Assembly (NCBI RefSeq): GCF_018381315.1
Contig: NZ_JAGZSD010000008.1
Location: forward strand, 62,001 to 126,000
DNA from: Anaerostipes sp.
GTDB lineage: Bacteria; Bacillota; Clostridia; Lachnospirales; Lachnospiraceae
DNA length: 64,000 nucleotides
Direction: 5' to 3'
Shown here: positions 8,557 through 16,818 of the stretch, one piece after another
Numbering within the stretch: the first letter of the stretch is position 1
Layout: each line of letters starts with the position of its first letter
Position numbers and translations under genes: made by a program
The notes under the pieces: generated by a model
The model's database searches: none
What the model was told of the DNA's origin: nothing
Seen by the model: only the letters and a program-made list of their open reading frames with translations

Positions 8557-9200
8557 ATGTACTTCCTTACAAATGTCTTACGGTGAAGAGGACAGATGCC
8601 GGATTCCTTAATCGCTTCAATGTGTGCCTTTGTCCCGTAGCCTTTATTTTTTGCAAACTGATATTGGGGGTAAATCTGATCATATTCTTCCATCATCCGG
8701 TCTCTGGTTACCTTTGCCACAATACTTGCCGCAGCAATAGAAGCACTCTTGGCGTCTCCCTTGATAATCGGTACCTGTTCTGCATCAATCCCGGGAATAG
8801 TCACTGCATCATTCAGCAAAAGATCCGGAGCCACAGAAAGCTTTGAAACCGCCATCCTCATAGCCTCATAGGTGGCATTCAGAATATTGATCTCATCAAT
8901 GGCTTTTTCTGAGGCCATCCCAATGCCCACTGCCACAGCCTTTTCGTATATCTCATCATACAAAGCTTCTCTTTTTTTCGGAGAAACTTTTTTTGAATCA
9001 TTTAAATATAAAATATCACAGTCCCTCGGAAGAATCACCGCTGCGGCCACCACCGGCCCGGCAAACGGCCCCCGGCCTACTTCGTCAATCCCGCATATAT
9101 GAGAATAATCTGCGTATTCCCTCTCATAGGAGAACATCTCATACATTCGTTCCTTCTCTGTGTTTAATTTTTCCAAGCGTTTTTCTTCCTGTTTTGTCAT
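8553..9200 (-). CDS. rnhB: Ribonuclease HII
   Basis: Removes ribonucleotides embedded in DNA and RNA primers; cytoplasmic, 215 residues. The catalytic DEDD set is visible: CGIDEVGRGPFAGPVVAAAV supplies the first Asp-Glu, LLNDAV and later SIVAKVTRDRMM the remaining acidic positions, and the C-terminal GYGTKAHIEAI segment is standard. The leading 45 residues before the core are longer than in E. coli but common in Firmicutes. The stop overlaps the yraN start by four bases. Confidence 0.97.
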   Translation of the reverse strand: MTKQEEKRLEKLNTEKERMYEMFSYEREYADYSHICGIDEVGRGPFAGPVVAAAVILPRDCDILYLNDSKKVSPKKREALYDEIYEKAVAVGIGMASEKAIDEINILNATYEAMRMAVSKLSVAPDLLLNDAVTIPGIDAEQVPIIKGDAKSASIAAASIVAKVTRDRMMEEYDQIYPQYQFAKNKGYGTKAHIEAIKESGICPLHRKTFVRKYI

Positions 9201-9211
9201 AAGTACCTCTT

Positions 9212-9766
9212 CTAACGGATCCTGCCTGCATGACTTACCGGAAACAGACGGAAGATGACTCTTCCTTTGATCTCTTTCCTGTATATGGGCCCCACACGTA
9301 TGTCTCTGCTGTCCATGCTGTTGTTCCTGTTGTCTCCTAAAACAAAATATTCATCAGCTTTTAATGTGACACTCCCTTCTACATTGATAGGAAGGGTCAT
9401 ATGGTCTTTGGAATAATCATAGGAGATTTCCTGTCCGTTAATATAAACGGTCTCACCCCGAATCTCCACTGTCTCCCCGGGCAAGCCAACCACTCTTTTA
9501 ACAAGCTTTTCCTTCCTGTCGGCGGGGTTGGGAAATACCACAACCTCAAAACGCCGCGGATCCCGGAAACGGTACGTAAGCTTATCCACCAATACGCTGT
9601 CTTTGTCCTCCAGTGTAGGTTCCATGGAATATCCGGAGACTCCGGTCCTCTCTCCCACGAAGCTGATCACAAAAAAAGAGACAATAACTGCGATTACCAC
9701 AGTTGATAACCAGAAAAATAATTCAGAATAAAAACGGTGCGCTCTGCGCCTTATTCGAAACAGCAT
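9212..9766 (-). CDS. lepB: Signal peptidase I (second copy)
   Basis: Membrane-anchored serine protease (184 residues) that cleaves signal peptides of secreted proteins. One N-terminal transmembrane segment is followed by the catalytic Ser motif GYSMEPTL, the Lys motif KRVVGLPGETVEI and the box GDNRNNSMDSRD. It lies 11 bases before rnhB and eight after rbgA. A second, distinct signal peptidase gene (10643-11203) lies on the other side of rbgA. Confidence 0.96.
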   Translation of the reverse strand: MLFRIRRRAHRFYSELFFWLSTVVIAVIVSFFVISFVGERTGVSGYSMEPTLEDKDSVLVDKLTYRFRDPRRFEVVVFPNPADRKEKLVKRVVGLPGETVEIRGETVYINGQEISYDYSKDHMTLPINVEGSVTLKADEYFVLGDNRNNSMDSRDIRVGPIYRKEIKGRVIFRLFPVSHAGRIR

Positions 9767-9774
9767 GTGATTGA

Positions 9775-10629
9775 TTACTCCTCATAGTCAGCGGGAACTT
9801 CCAGCGTGATTTTTCCAAGCTTTCCATTCCTGTACTCCTCCAGCAGAATATGTGCAGCTTTTTCATAGTCCAGCTGATTTCCTTTTTCTTTGCAGTTACG
9901 GTTTGCTGCTATCTGCTCTAATATCTTTAATGTATTGCTTCCTTCGTCTGCCTGATACCGGCCGGCCAAAATTCCGGGATATTCTTTTACCAGAAAAGGA
10001 ATCAGCTCCATGGCCATCTCTTCCCTGTTTAAGATCTCATCCTTAATAGAACCGATCAGAGCCAGATGAAGGCCTACTGTCTGATCTTCAAACTTTGGCC
10101 ACAAAATTCCCGGTGTGTCCAAAAGCTCAATATTCTTATTCAGCTTAATCCACTGTTTTCCTTTGGTCACCCCCGGCTTATTTCCTGTCTTGGTGCAGGC
10201 TTTTCCTACCAGGCTGTTGATAAAGGTAGACTTTCCAACATTAGGAATCCCTGCAATCATCGCACGGATCGGGCGGTTCTTAATGCCTCTTTTCCTGTCT
10301 CTTTCGATCTTTTCCCTGCAGGCTTCCATAACTATGCCCTGAACTGCCTTGACGCCTGTCCCCTTCTGGGAATTCACCTTCCCTACAAAAAAACCTTTGT
10401 CTTTAAAATACTTCTCCCAAAGTTCTGTCTTTCTGCTGTCTGCAAGGTCTGTCTTGTTCAGCAGTATCAGCCTGGATTTGTTCTGGGCCAGCTGGTCAAT
10501 ATCAGGATTTCTGCTGCCGAATGGAATTCTTGCATCTACCAATTCGATCACAATATCAATCAGCTTGATATTTTCCTGCATCATTCTCTTTGCCTTGGTC
10601 ATGTGACCTGGGTACCATTGAAACTGCAT
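9775..10629 (-). CDS. rbgA: Ribosome biogenesis GTPase RbgA (YlqF)
   Basis: Circularly permuted GTPase for late 50S assembly (L16 incorporation in Bacillus), 284 residues. The permuted motif order is visible: NKTDL (G4), then the P-loop GIPNVGKSTFINSL, then DTPGI (G3). The family N-terminus MQFQWYPGHMTKAKR is intact; I start here because AAGGAGG lies four bases upstream, whereas the longer frame has none. The C-terminal domain (about residues 180-284) fits the family. Confidence 0.96.
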   Translation of the reverse strand: MQFQWYPGHMTKAKRMMQENIKLIDIVIELVDARIPFGSRNPDIDQLAQNKSRLILLNKTDLADSRKTELWEKYFKDKGFFVGKVNSQKGTGVKAVQGIVMEACREKIERDRKRGIKNRPIRAMIAGIPNVGKSTFINSLVGKACTKTGNKPGVTKGKQWIKLNKNIELLDTPGILWPKFEDQTVGLHLALIGSIKDEILNREEMAMELIPFLVKEYPGILAGRYQADEGSNTLKILEQIAANRNCKEKGNQLDYEKAAHILLEEYRNGKLGKITLEVPADYEE

Positions 10630-10642
10630 ATGTCCTCCTTCT

Positions 10643-11203
10643 TTATCCAAACGGCCAATACTTTATGCCGACCTTTCCTATAATCTGTGCCTTATTTACA
10701 TTCCCTACAACAGCACTTCTGGAATCTTCGCTGTTATTGTAATTATCTCCTATAACAAAATAATGATTCTTTGAAAGTTTCACACCGTCAGCTGCCAGTC
10801 CCGGAGACAGGATCTTTTCAGTTCCAAAGCTTTTGGCTTTTCTTCCGTCTACATAAACATCTCCGTTTTTAATCTTTACTGTCTCGCCCGGAAGCCCGAT
10901 GACTCTTTTTACATAATACTGCTGATTGGTTTCATCTTCCGATTTGAACAATATTATATCATATCGGGAAGGACTTTTCACTTTATAAATCAGACGGTTG
11001 ACCAGCCTTTTTTCTCCGCTTTGATATGTGGGAAGCATAGAATCACCCTGTATCGTATAACCGGCACAGAGAAACCTGACAATTAAGAATGCTATAAAAA
11101 CAACTGCCGCAAAAGCCAAAAGATAGGCTGCAATTTTATCCCGTCTCTGCCTTTTTTTCTTTCTCATCTGATAAGTTACTGTATAACCACTCACCGACCT
11201 CAC
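10643..11203 (-). CDS. lepB: Signal peptidase I (first copy)
   Basis: Membrane-anchored signal peptidase of about 186 residues. It has one N-terminal transmembrane helix, then QGDSMLPTYQSG (catalytic Ser), KRVIGLPGETVKI (catalytic Lys) and GDNYNNSEDSRSA. The start is unsure: a GTG at 11203 or 11194 lies near AAAGG, and an ATG at 11167 lacks a ribosome site. The upstream gap holds a structured repeat element (11226-11352). This copy follows rplS as in many Lachnospiraceae. Confidence 0.94.
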   Translation of the reverse strand: MRSVSGYTVTYQMRKKKRQRRDKIAAYLLAFAAVVFIAFLIVRFLCAGYTIQGDSMLPTYQSGEKRLVNRLIYKVKSPSRYDIILFKSEDETNQQYYVKRVIGLPGETVKIKNGDVYVDGRKAKSFGTEKILSPGLAADGVKLSKNHYFVIGDNYNNSEDSRSAVVGNVNKAQIIGKVGIKYWPFG

Positions 11204-11225
11204 ATCCTTTCTAAAATAATAAGAT

Positions 11226-11352
11226 CAAAGTGGGAAAGCCCACCTTATCTCCTGGGCCCCTCACTCTTTTTGGAAGGGCTTGACCACTCTCCAGCAGACA
11301 TTACATCCATTTTGACCAGTTCGCGAGGCCTTGCATTCGAACTGGTCAAAAT
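11226..11352. repeat. Structured intergenic element, copy 1 (between rplS and lepB)
   Basis: The first 65 bases (11226-11290) clearly resemble 34997-35060 between secG and rnr: both start CAAAGTGGG, form a GTGGG/CCCAC hairpin and share GAAGGGCTTG followed by ACAC or CCAC. A second, sequence-unrelated hairpin follows here: a perfect 15-bp stem, ATTTTGACCAGTTCG (11309-11323) with its complement (11338-11352). Conserved module plus variable hairpin suggests a small repeat family or a structured RNA; I do not recognise it. The remaining bases of this gap hold the rplS terminator. Confidence 0.6.
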
Positions 11353-11372
11353 GTCATAGGAATTCCCCGCAG

Positions 11373-11404
11373 AATAAAATAGGGACAAGCTCCGGCTCGT
11401 CCCT
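11373..11404 (-). terminator. Intrinsic terminator after rplS
   Basis: Stem AGGGACAAGC and GCTCGTCCCT around a TCCG loop (11381-11404), with one mismatch, followed on the minus strand by a T-rich tract (11373-11380). Confidence 0.75.
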
Positions 11405-11430
11405 GTTTGTCTTTTCCTGAATCGGACAGA

Positions 11431-11772
11431 CTATACTCTTTCTTTAACTTTCGCAGCTTTACCTACACGGTCACGTAAGTAGTATAATTTCGCACGTCTA
11501 ACCTTACCTTTGCGCACTACTTCGATCTTTTCGATGATCGGAGAATGTACAGGCCAGGTTTTCTCTACGCCGATACCGCTGGAATTCTTGCGGACAGTAA
11601 ATGTTTCGCGGGCTCCGCCGTTCTGTCTTTTGATAACAGTTCCTTCGAATACCTGGATTCTCTCACGGTTTCCTTCTTTTACTTTTCCGTATACTTTTAC
11701 AGTGTCACCTGTTCTGAAATCTGCAACTTCTTTTAACTGTGCATCTTCAATACTTTTAATAATATCGTTCAT
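11431..11772 (-). CDS. rplS: 50S ribosomal protein L19
   Basis: Ribosomal protein of 113 residues at the 30S-50S interface. Typical L19 segments are FRTGDTVKVYGKVKEGNRER, IQVFEGTVIKRQNGG, FTVRKNSSGIGVEKTWPVHS and the basic tail KVRRAKLYYLRDRVGKAAKV. A strong AAGGAGG site precedes the ATG. It has its own promoter and terminator although it follows trmD in the usual order. Confidence 0.99.
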   Translation of the reverse strand: MNDIIKSIEDAQLKEVADFRTGDTVKVYGKVKEGNRERIQVFEGTVIKRQNGGARETFTVRKNSSGIGVEKTWPVHSPIIEKIEVVRKGKVRRAKLYYLRDRVGKAAKVKERV

Positions 11773-11851
11773 GTTGTTCCTCCTTAAATCATTTTAGATG
11801 TTCTTAATACCTTGCGTAACAGAGGACCATCCTATTTATAACAACTGCTAT

Positions 11852-11880
11852 ATAATAGCATATCAATATTTCTTTTGCAA
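11852..11880 (-). promoter_or_regulatory. Promoter of rplS
   Basis: TTGCAA (11875-11880), 17-base spacer, TATTAT (11852-11857) on the minus strand, directly after the trmD stop. It gives a leader of about 70 bases before rplS. L19 leader RNAs are known in Firmicutes, but I could not fold this one with confidence. Confidence 0.5.
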
Positions 11881-11890
11881 GGAATTTTTA

Positions 11891-12574
11891 TTATTTCTCG
11901 AGCAGATCCGGCCTTCTCTCCTTCGTTCTTATATAAGACTGCTCTTTTCGCCATTCCTCAATCCTGCCGTGATGGCCTGACAGCAGCACCTCCGGCACTT
12001 TTCTTCCTAAAAATTCCGGCGGCCTTGTATACTGCGGGTATTCCAGCATTCCGTTTTCAAAAGACTCATACTCCGCTGACTCGCCGTTATTCAGTACTCC
12101 CGGAACCAGCCTGGAAACCGCATCAATCATTACCATGGCCGGAAGCTCTCCTCCCGTCAGAACATAGTCCCCGATGGACACATAATCTGTCACGATTTCT
12201 TCCAGAACCCTTTCGTCCACGCCCTCATAATGCCCGCACAGGAAAACAATCTCCTCTTCTTTCGCAAGTTCCTTGGCCATCTCCTGATGAAAAACCTTTC
12301 CCTGGGGAGTGACATAGATTACTCTTGGTTTCTTCTCCATCTTTTTTTCAATATGCTGATATGCCAGGTATATTGGTTCTGCCTGCATCACCATCCCGGC
12401 ACCACCCCCATATGGGTAATCGTCTACTTTTTTATGCTTGTCCCTTGTAAAGTCACGGATGTTGACAGCTTCCACACTGATATGCCCCGCATCTTTAGCC
12501 CTTCCGAGAATACTTGTATTGCATCCGCTTTCTATCATCTCCGGAAACAAGGTCAAAACATGAAACTTATTCAT
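11891..12574 (-). CDS. trmD: tRNA (guanine-N1)-methyltransferase
   Basis: Methylates G37 of tRNAs that read CNN codons, preventing +1 frameshifting; SPOUT-class knotted enzyme, 227 residues. Family motifs: LTLFPEMI at the N-terminus, DDYPYGGGAGMVMQAEPI, FLCGHYEGVDERV and the knot segment SIGDYVLTGGELPAMVMIDA. The start overlaps the rimM stop by eight bases. Confidence 0.98.
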   Translation of the reverse strand: MNKFHVLTLFPEMIESGCNTSILGRAKDAGHISVEAVNIRDFTRDKHKKVDDYPYGGGAGMVMQAEPIYLAYQHIEKKMEKKPRVIYVTPQGKVFHQEMAKELAKEEEIVFLCGHYEGVDERVLEEIVTDYVSIGDYVLTGGELPAMVMIDAVSRLVPGVLNNGESAEYESFENGMLEYPQYTRPPEFLGRKVPEVLLSGHHGRIEEWRKEQSYIRTKERRPDLLEK

Positions 12575-13079
12575 CTAACAATCCTTTCATTACAAATACA
12601 TCAATCCTTTTCTCTTCCAGGGACACCTTTTTGACACAGTCCTTGATGGCAGGGAGGAGTACTTCTTTTCCGCCTTCCATTTTTACCACATAAACATCAT
12701 TGGCTCCGGTCTGAAGCACATCATGCAATATGCCTAATTTTTCTCCCGTTTCCCTGTAAACATCAAATCCCAGAATATCGGCGATGAAAAACTCATTCTC
12801 CTCAAGCTTCACTGCATTCTCCCTTGTAACAAACAGTCCGCAGCGCTTATACTGTTCAATATCATTAATATCATCAAACTCTTTGAATTTCAGAATCGGC
12901 TGGTTCTTAAAAAATTTACAGGACTGCACATGCAGCAACCGCATTTCCTTTCCTGTATCCAGCAGAACCTCTTTCAGATCTCTGAACCGCTCCACATCGT
13001 CCGTCATCGGATAGATCTTTACTTCTCCCCGCACACCGTGGGTTGAGGCGATGGCCCCCACCTGTAATATATCTTCCAT
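12567..13079 (-). CDS. rimM: 16S rRNA processing protein RimM
   Basis: Assembly factor for the 30S head domain that binds S19; 170 residues. The N-terminal RimM domain starts VGAIASTHGVRGEVKIYPMT and the C-terminal PRC-barrel contains EFFIADILGFDV and GANDVYVV. It is coupled to trmD by overlap. In most Firmicutes rpsP and a KH-domain gene lie directly upstream; here a DUF885 lipoprotein takes that place, ending 25 bases before. Confidence 0.96.
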   Translation of the reverse strand: MEDILQVGAIASTHGVRGEVKIYPMTDDVERFRDLKEVLLDTGKEMRLLHVQSCKFFKNQPILKFKEFDDINDIEQYKRCGLFVTRENAVKLEENEFFIADILGFDVYRETGEKLGILHDVLQTGANDVYVVKMEGGKEVLLPAIKDCVKKVSLEEKRIDVFVMKGLLDE

Positions 13080-13104
13080 ATAATATAAACTTCCTTCCTG
13101 CTTT

Positions 13105-14904
13105 TTACTTATTCTCTTTTATATAGGCCTCTACGGCTTTTCTCACTGCTGCAAAATTACTCGGGCCGTTTTCAAGGACCGCCCGGTGGAACTCTTTTGC
13201 TTCAAACTTCTTTCCAAGCTCTTTGGATGCCCTGCTCCGCAGTTCCTGAAATTCCAAAGCTCCCGCATAATACTTAAGATAATAGCCGGGTTCTGCTGTC
13301 ACAAGCCGATAAAGCCTTTCTGCGTCAGATGTACTGTATCCTATATTTTTTAAAAACTCTTTTGCTTTGCTTAAACTCCAGCCGCTGTAATTGACTTTAA
13401 TATCCATCACGCTTCCCAGGCACATATTCATTTCCGTATTTACACGCAGTAACTTTCCGACAGATTTATCATAGGGAACATAATCGTATGCATGCATCTC
13501 CACATAGGAAGCCCAGCCTTCGGAATACCCGGGAAAATCCATAATCAGCCGGATGTCATCCGGATCTGTACCGAGAAAATAATTGTTTTCATAGAGATGA
13601 CCCGGATAACCTTCATGGGCTAGAGTAGTATAAAGGCCATTTTTATCTGTGGATCCTTTGTTGATATAAATTGTGTTTTCTGACTCATCATCCATTGGAG
13701 GAATCATATAGAAGGCCGGACTCAGTGTGTCCTCCAAAGCTTCCGGCACATACTTGATCTTATAATTGACTTTTTTGAGCGGAGGATAATCCTTTTTCGC
13801 CTGTTTTTCCAGGTCTTCTAGTATCTTTTTAGGATTTGTCATTACCGGATCAAAGCTGTAAAACTTTTTCTGAAGGCTTTTATCACTCTCCATCAGCTGC
13901 ATCATCTGTCTCATACAGCTCTGAAGACGCTGCGTCACTTTTAATCCCAGTTCATTGATCGTCTTATCTGTCCCTGTCTGCTGTCTTAATACCAGCTGAT
14001 AATAATCCTTTCCATTTTTAAGCCTGCATACTCCTCCGCTGTTCTTTCCGGTACCCTTTAAAGACAGTATTGTCTTTTTGAACTCCCGGAATCCGGGATA
14101 TACAGAACCTGAAAGCAGTTTTTTATTCCGCTTGATATAATCAGACTTCTGCTTATTGCTCAGCCCCGAAAGTGAATTGATACGTTCTTTAAAGGTTGCA
14201 CTCAGGATATTCTTTGACCCGCTCTCCTTTAAAAAATCATCAATCTGTTTTGCGGCATTGTCTGCTGTTTTGTCAGTCACGTACAGGCCGGCTTCTGACT
14301 GTGCCTTCAGATAGTCTCCTGCCTCTGCAAGATAGCCCTTAAGCTGGCTTAACAGCTCCAGATAATCGTCTGCATCCTTCTTTCTGTAAAACTGATATTC
14401 CGCAAATGTCACAGGAAGATTGGACTGGATCCCGGATACATCTCCGATGATATTTGAATACAGAGGATACTTTTGCTCCTCTATCAGCATGTCCAGATAG
14501 TCTTTTAATATATCATATGTCCGCTTTTGTTCCTTCGTCAGGCTGCTTCTGTCAAATCCGGCAAGCTCTTTGGCTGTCTTTTTATTTTCCTCCAGCGCTT
14601 TTTCATCAGTTCCCGGGACGATATGCCCAATGGAAACCTTCTTCTGTCTGATCCCGTATTTTTCCGGATCTTTCAGCTGATAATGGAGATTCAGCGTATT
14701 TTCTGAAAGACTCTCCTTTACCTGCCGGCTTAAAAACTTGTCGAACTCTTTTTGTCTGCCGGTCTTTGCCTGCTGTTCTGCAGCAGCCTTACTGCTCCCC
14801 TGATCTGCAGTGCCCTCACGGGACGGAGTGCTGCACCCGGCCAGCGAAACCGCCAGCAGCAGAGAAAGCAGCAGAGAGACAAGTTGTTTTTTTCTTTTTA
14901 TCAT
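13105..14904 (-). CDS. DUF885-family lipoprotein, putative zinc metallopeptidase
   Basis: Secreted lipoprotein of 599 residues. The signal peptide ends in the lipobox LAGC (Cys24), followed by a Ser/Ala/Gln-rich linker. The DUF885 (PF05960) core carries LAHEGYPGHLYENNYF near residues 430-445, an HExxxH-type metal site typical of this family; DIRLIMDFPGYSEGWASYVE follows, with a conserved Glu. Family members are annotated as putative carboxypeptidases but are poorly characterised. It has a GGGAGGA site and lies just upstream of rimM on the same strand, so it may be part of that transcript. Substrate unknown. Confidence 0.85.
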   Translation of the reverse strand: MIKRKKQLVSLLLSLLLAVSLAGCSTPSREGTADQGSSKAAAEQQAKTGRQKEFDKFLSRQVKESLSENTLNLHYQLKDPEKYGIRQKKVSIGHIVPGTDEKALEENKKTAKELAGFDRSSLTKEQKRTYDILKDYLDMLIEEQKYPLYSNIIGDVSGIQSNLPVTFAEYQFYRKKDADDYLELLSQLKGYLAEAGDYLKAQSEAGLYVTDKTADNAAKQIDDFLKESGSKNILSATFKERINSLSGLSNKQKSDYIKRNKKLLSGSVYPGFREFKKTILSLKGTGKNSGGVCRLKNGKDYYQLVLRQQTGTDKTINELGLKVTQRLQSCMRQMMQLMESDKSLQKKFYSFDPVMTNPKKILEDLEKQAKKDYPPLKKVNYKIKYVPEALEDTLSPAFYMIPPMDDESENTIYINKGSTDKNGLYTTLAHEGYPGHLYENNYFLGTDPDDIRLIMDFPGYSEGWASYVEMHAYDYVPYDKSVGKLLRVNTEMNMCLGSVMDIKVNYSGWSLSKAKEFLKNIGYSTSDAERLYRLVTAEPGYYLKYYAGALEFQELRSRASKELGKKFEAKEFHRAVLENGPSNFAAVRKAVEAYIKENK

Positions 14905-15076
14905 TTTTATTTATCCTCCCGGGTAATGGCTTCTTAATCAACATTTTAAAGAAACAGCGTAAGATATGCAACCTAAAAATCCAGGACCGTACATTTCCCT
15001 TCCAATGTTCTGCTGTTGTTTCTCTTCCCTCATCAATAACGGCGGAACCGGAGAACTGGTGAAAACCATATACCTG

Positions 15077-15085
15077 TGTTATACT
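15077..15085 (+). promoter_or_regulatory. Extended -10 promoter before the response regulator
   Basis: TGT directly followed by TATACT gives an extended -10 element; no good -35 box is present. The rest of the gap between 14905 and 15120 shows nothing recognisable. Confidence 0.4.
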
Positions 15086-15120
15086 CTAATCAATTTTACA
15101 GAAAGGGTAAGGTGGCGTAC

Positions 15121-15801
15121 ATGCCAAAAATATTAATCATCGAAGATGATAAGGAAATCTGTCATCTTCTGTCTGATTTTTTAGGTGAATATGGATATGA
15201 AACAATCTGTAAACACGAAGGACGCCGGATCTCAGAAACTCTGCAGGACTGTTCAGCTGATCTGATTCTGCTGGATCTTATGCTTCCTTATAAAAGCGGT
15301 GACCAGATCCTCGCCCAAATACGTTCCTGCTCCAATATCCCGGTGATCGTTATCTCCGCAAAGGGAACCACTCAAAACAAAATTGATCTTCTCCGCCTTG
15401 GCGCCGATGATTATATAACAAAACCTTTTGACTTAGAGGAAACTCTGGCAAGAATCGAGTGCAATCTGCGCAGGGCAAACCTCCGGGCGGCACCGGACTG
15501 TACACTTAAATTTCAGGAACTGACACTTGATCCGTCAGCCCACACCGTATATATCAGAGACCAGGAACTTTTGCTGACTTCCAAGGAGTATCAGATTCTG
15601 GAACTGCTGATGAGACATCCGGAAAAGATATTTTCAAAGTCAAACCTGTTTGAAAGTGTCTGGAACAGCGACTATTCAAGCGAAGATAATACCTTAAATG
15701 TTCATATCAGCAATTTAAGAAACAAACTGAGAGCCGCCTCTTCCAATCAGGAATACATAGATACCGTATGGGGGATCGGATACCGTCTGCATAAAAGCTG
15801 A
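15121..15801 (+). CDS. OmpR/PhoB-family response regulator
   Basis: Two-component response regulator of 226 residues. The receiver domain starts MPKILIIEDDKEICHLL (acidic pocket), carries the phospho-acceptor Asp in LILLDLMLPYKSGD and the Lys in DYITKPF. The C-terminal winged helix (about residues 130-226) contains LTSKEYQILELLMRHPEK and VHISNLRNKL. The start at 15121 has AAGGTGG upstream; the longer frame to 15076 does not. The cognate kinase is most likely the one at 18284, after three ABC genes. Confidence 0.95.
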   Translation: MPKILIIEDDKEICHLLSDFLGEYGYETICKHEGRRISETLQDCSADLILLDLMLPYKSGDQILAQIRSCSNIPVIVISAKGTTQNKIDLLRLGADDYITKPFDLEETLARIECNLRRANLRAAPDCTLKFQELTLDPSAHTVYIRDQELLLTSKEYQILELLMRHPEKIFSKSNLFESVWNSDYSSEDNTLNVHISNLRNKLRAASSNQEYIDTVWGIGYRLHKS

Positions 15802-15900
15802 TGGTCCTTTAGGTTTCTTTTATAATTTCGGGCTCCTATTTAAGAAATTCTTTAATATTGAGGCTTATACTGGTACTGAACAAAGAAAGGAGCACAGCAT

Positions 15901-16818
15901 ATGATTTCTTCAGTATTAGAGGCACACGGCCTTACAAAATATTTTAAGCATTCACTGGTACTGGACCATGTGGACCTAACCATTCAAAAAGGAAAGATCT
16001 ATGGATTCATCGGCCAAAACGGAGCAGGCAAAACCACATTTCTGCGCATCGCAGCCGGTCTGTCCTTTGCCTCCGAAGGCACACTTTCCCTCTGGGGAGA
16101 GCAAAGCAGTGCCGGCCTGCAGGAACAGCGGAAAAGGATGGGATGTATGATTGAAACTCCGGCTTTGTATCCCAACCTGACTGCCCGTCAAAATATGGAG
16201 GTCCAGCGCCTTTCCCGGGGTATTCCCGGCAAATCTGTCATTACAGAGTGCCTGCGCATGGCGGGCTTGGAAAACACTGAAAAAAAGCCGGTGAAAAACT
16301 TTTCTCTTGGAATGCGCCAGCGTCTGGGAATCGCCCTTGCACTTTTAAATACTCCCGAATTTTTAATTCTGGATGAGCCTGTCAACGGGCTGGATCCTGC
16401 CGGAATCGTTGAGATCCGAAGTCTTCTCAGGCGCTTAAATAAAGAATACGGAATGACCATCCTGGTATCCAGCCACATTTTAGAAGAGCTTTACCAGACA
16501 GCTTCACAATTTATACTGCTTCATAAAGGACGCATCATTGAAGAGATTTCAGACAGTGAGTTAAACGAACAGTGCAAAAGACACATAGCCATTAAAACCA
16601 CATCTCCCCAAAAAGCGCTCCTTTCCCTGGAAGAAAAACTTCATACAGAACAGCTTCGCCTGATGCCGGACGGCACCATCCGCCTGTATGAACATTTGGA
16701 TGACATAGAAACAGTGGCTGAGCTTCTGTCAGAGTCCGGTATCCTTGTGACCGGCCTGAACATGTCCGGTGATACCTTAGAAGACTACTTCTTAAGAAAG
16801 GTAGGTGCCGGTTCATGA
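15901..16818 (+). CDS. ABC transporter ATP-binding protein (BcrA/lantibiotic-immunity type)
   Basis: Cytoplasmic ATPase subunit of 305 residues. Walker A is GQNGAGKTTF, the signature FSLGMRQRLGIALALL, Walker B EFLILDEPVNGLDP and the H-loop SSHILEE. A 90-residue C-terminal extension is typical of ATPases that pair with small permeases in bacitracin and lantibiotic resistance. A good AAAGGAG site precedes it; its stop overlaps the first permease gene (ATGA). It follows the response regulator by 99 bases, in which a possible -10 box TATACT (15866-15871) lies. Confidence 0.93.
   Translation: MISSVLEAHGLTKYFKHSLVLDHVDLTIQKGKIYGFIGQNGAGKTTFLRIAAGLSFASEGTLSLWGEQSSAGLQEQRKRMGCMIETPALYPNLTARQNMEVQRLSRGIPGKSVITECLRMAGLENTEKKPVKNFSLGMRQRLGIALALLNTPEFLILDEPVNGLDPAGIVEIRSLLRRLNKEYGMTILVSSHILEELYQTASQFILLHKGRIIEEISDSELNEQCKRHIAIKTTSPQKALLSLEEKLHTEQLRLMPDGTIRLYEHLDDIETVAELLSESGILVTGLNMSGDTLEDYFLRKVGAGS

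Noticed and set aside
10066..10683. Plus-strand frame of 205 codons
   Set aside because: Lies wholly antisense to rbgA, which has strong family motifs; no ribosome site or domain.
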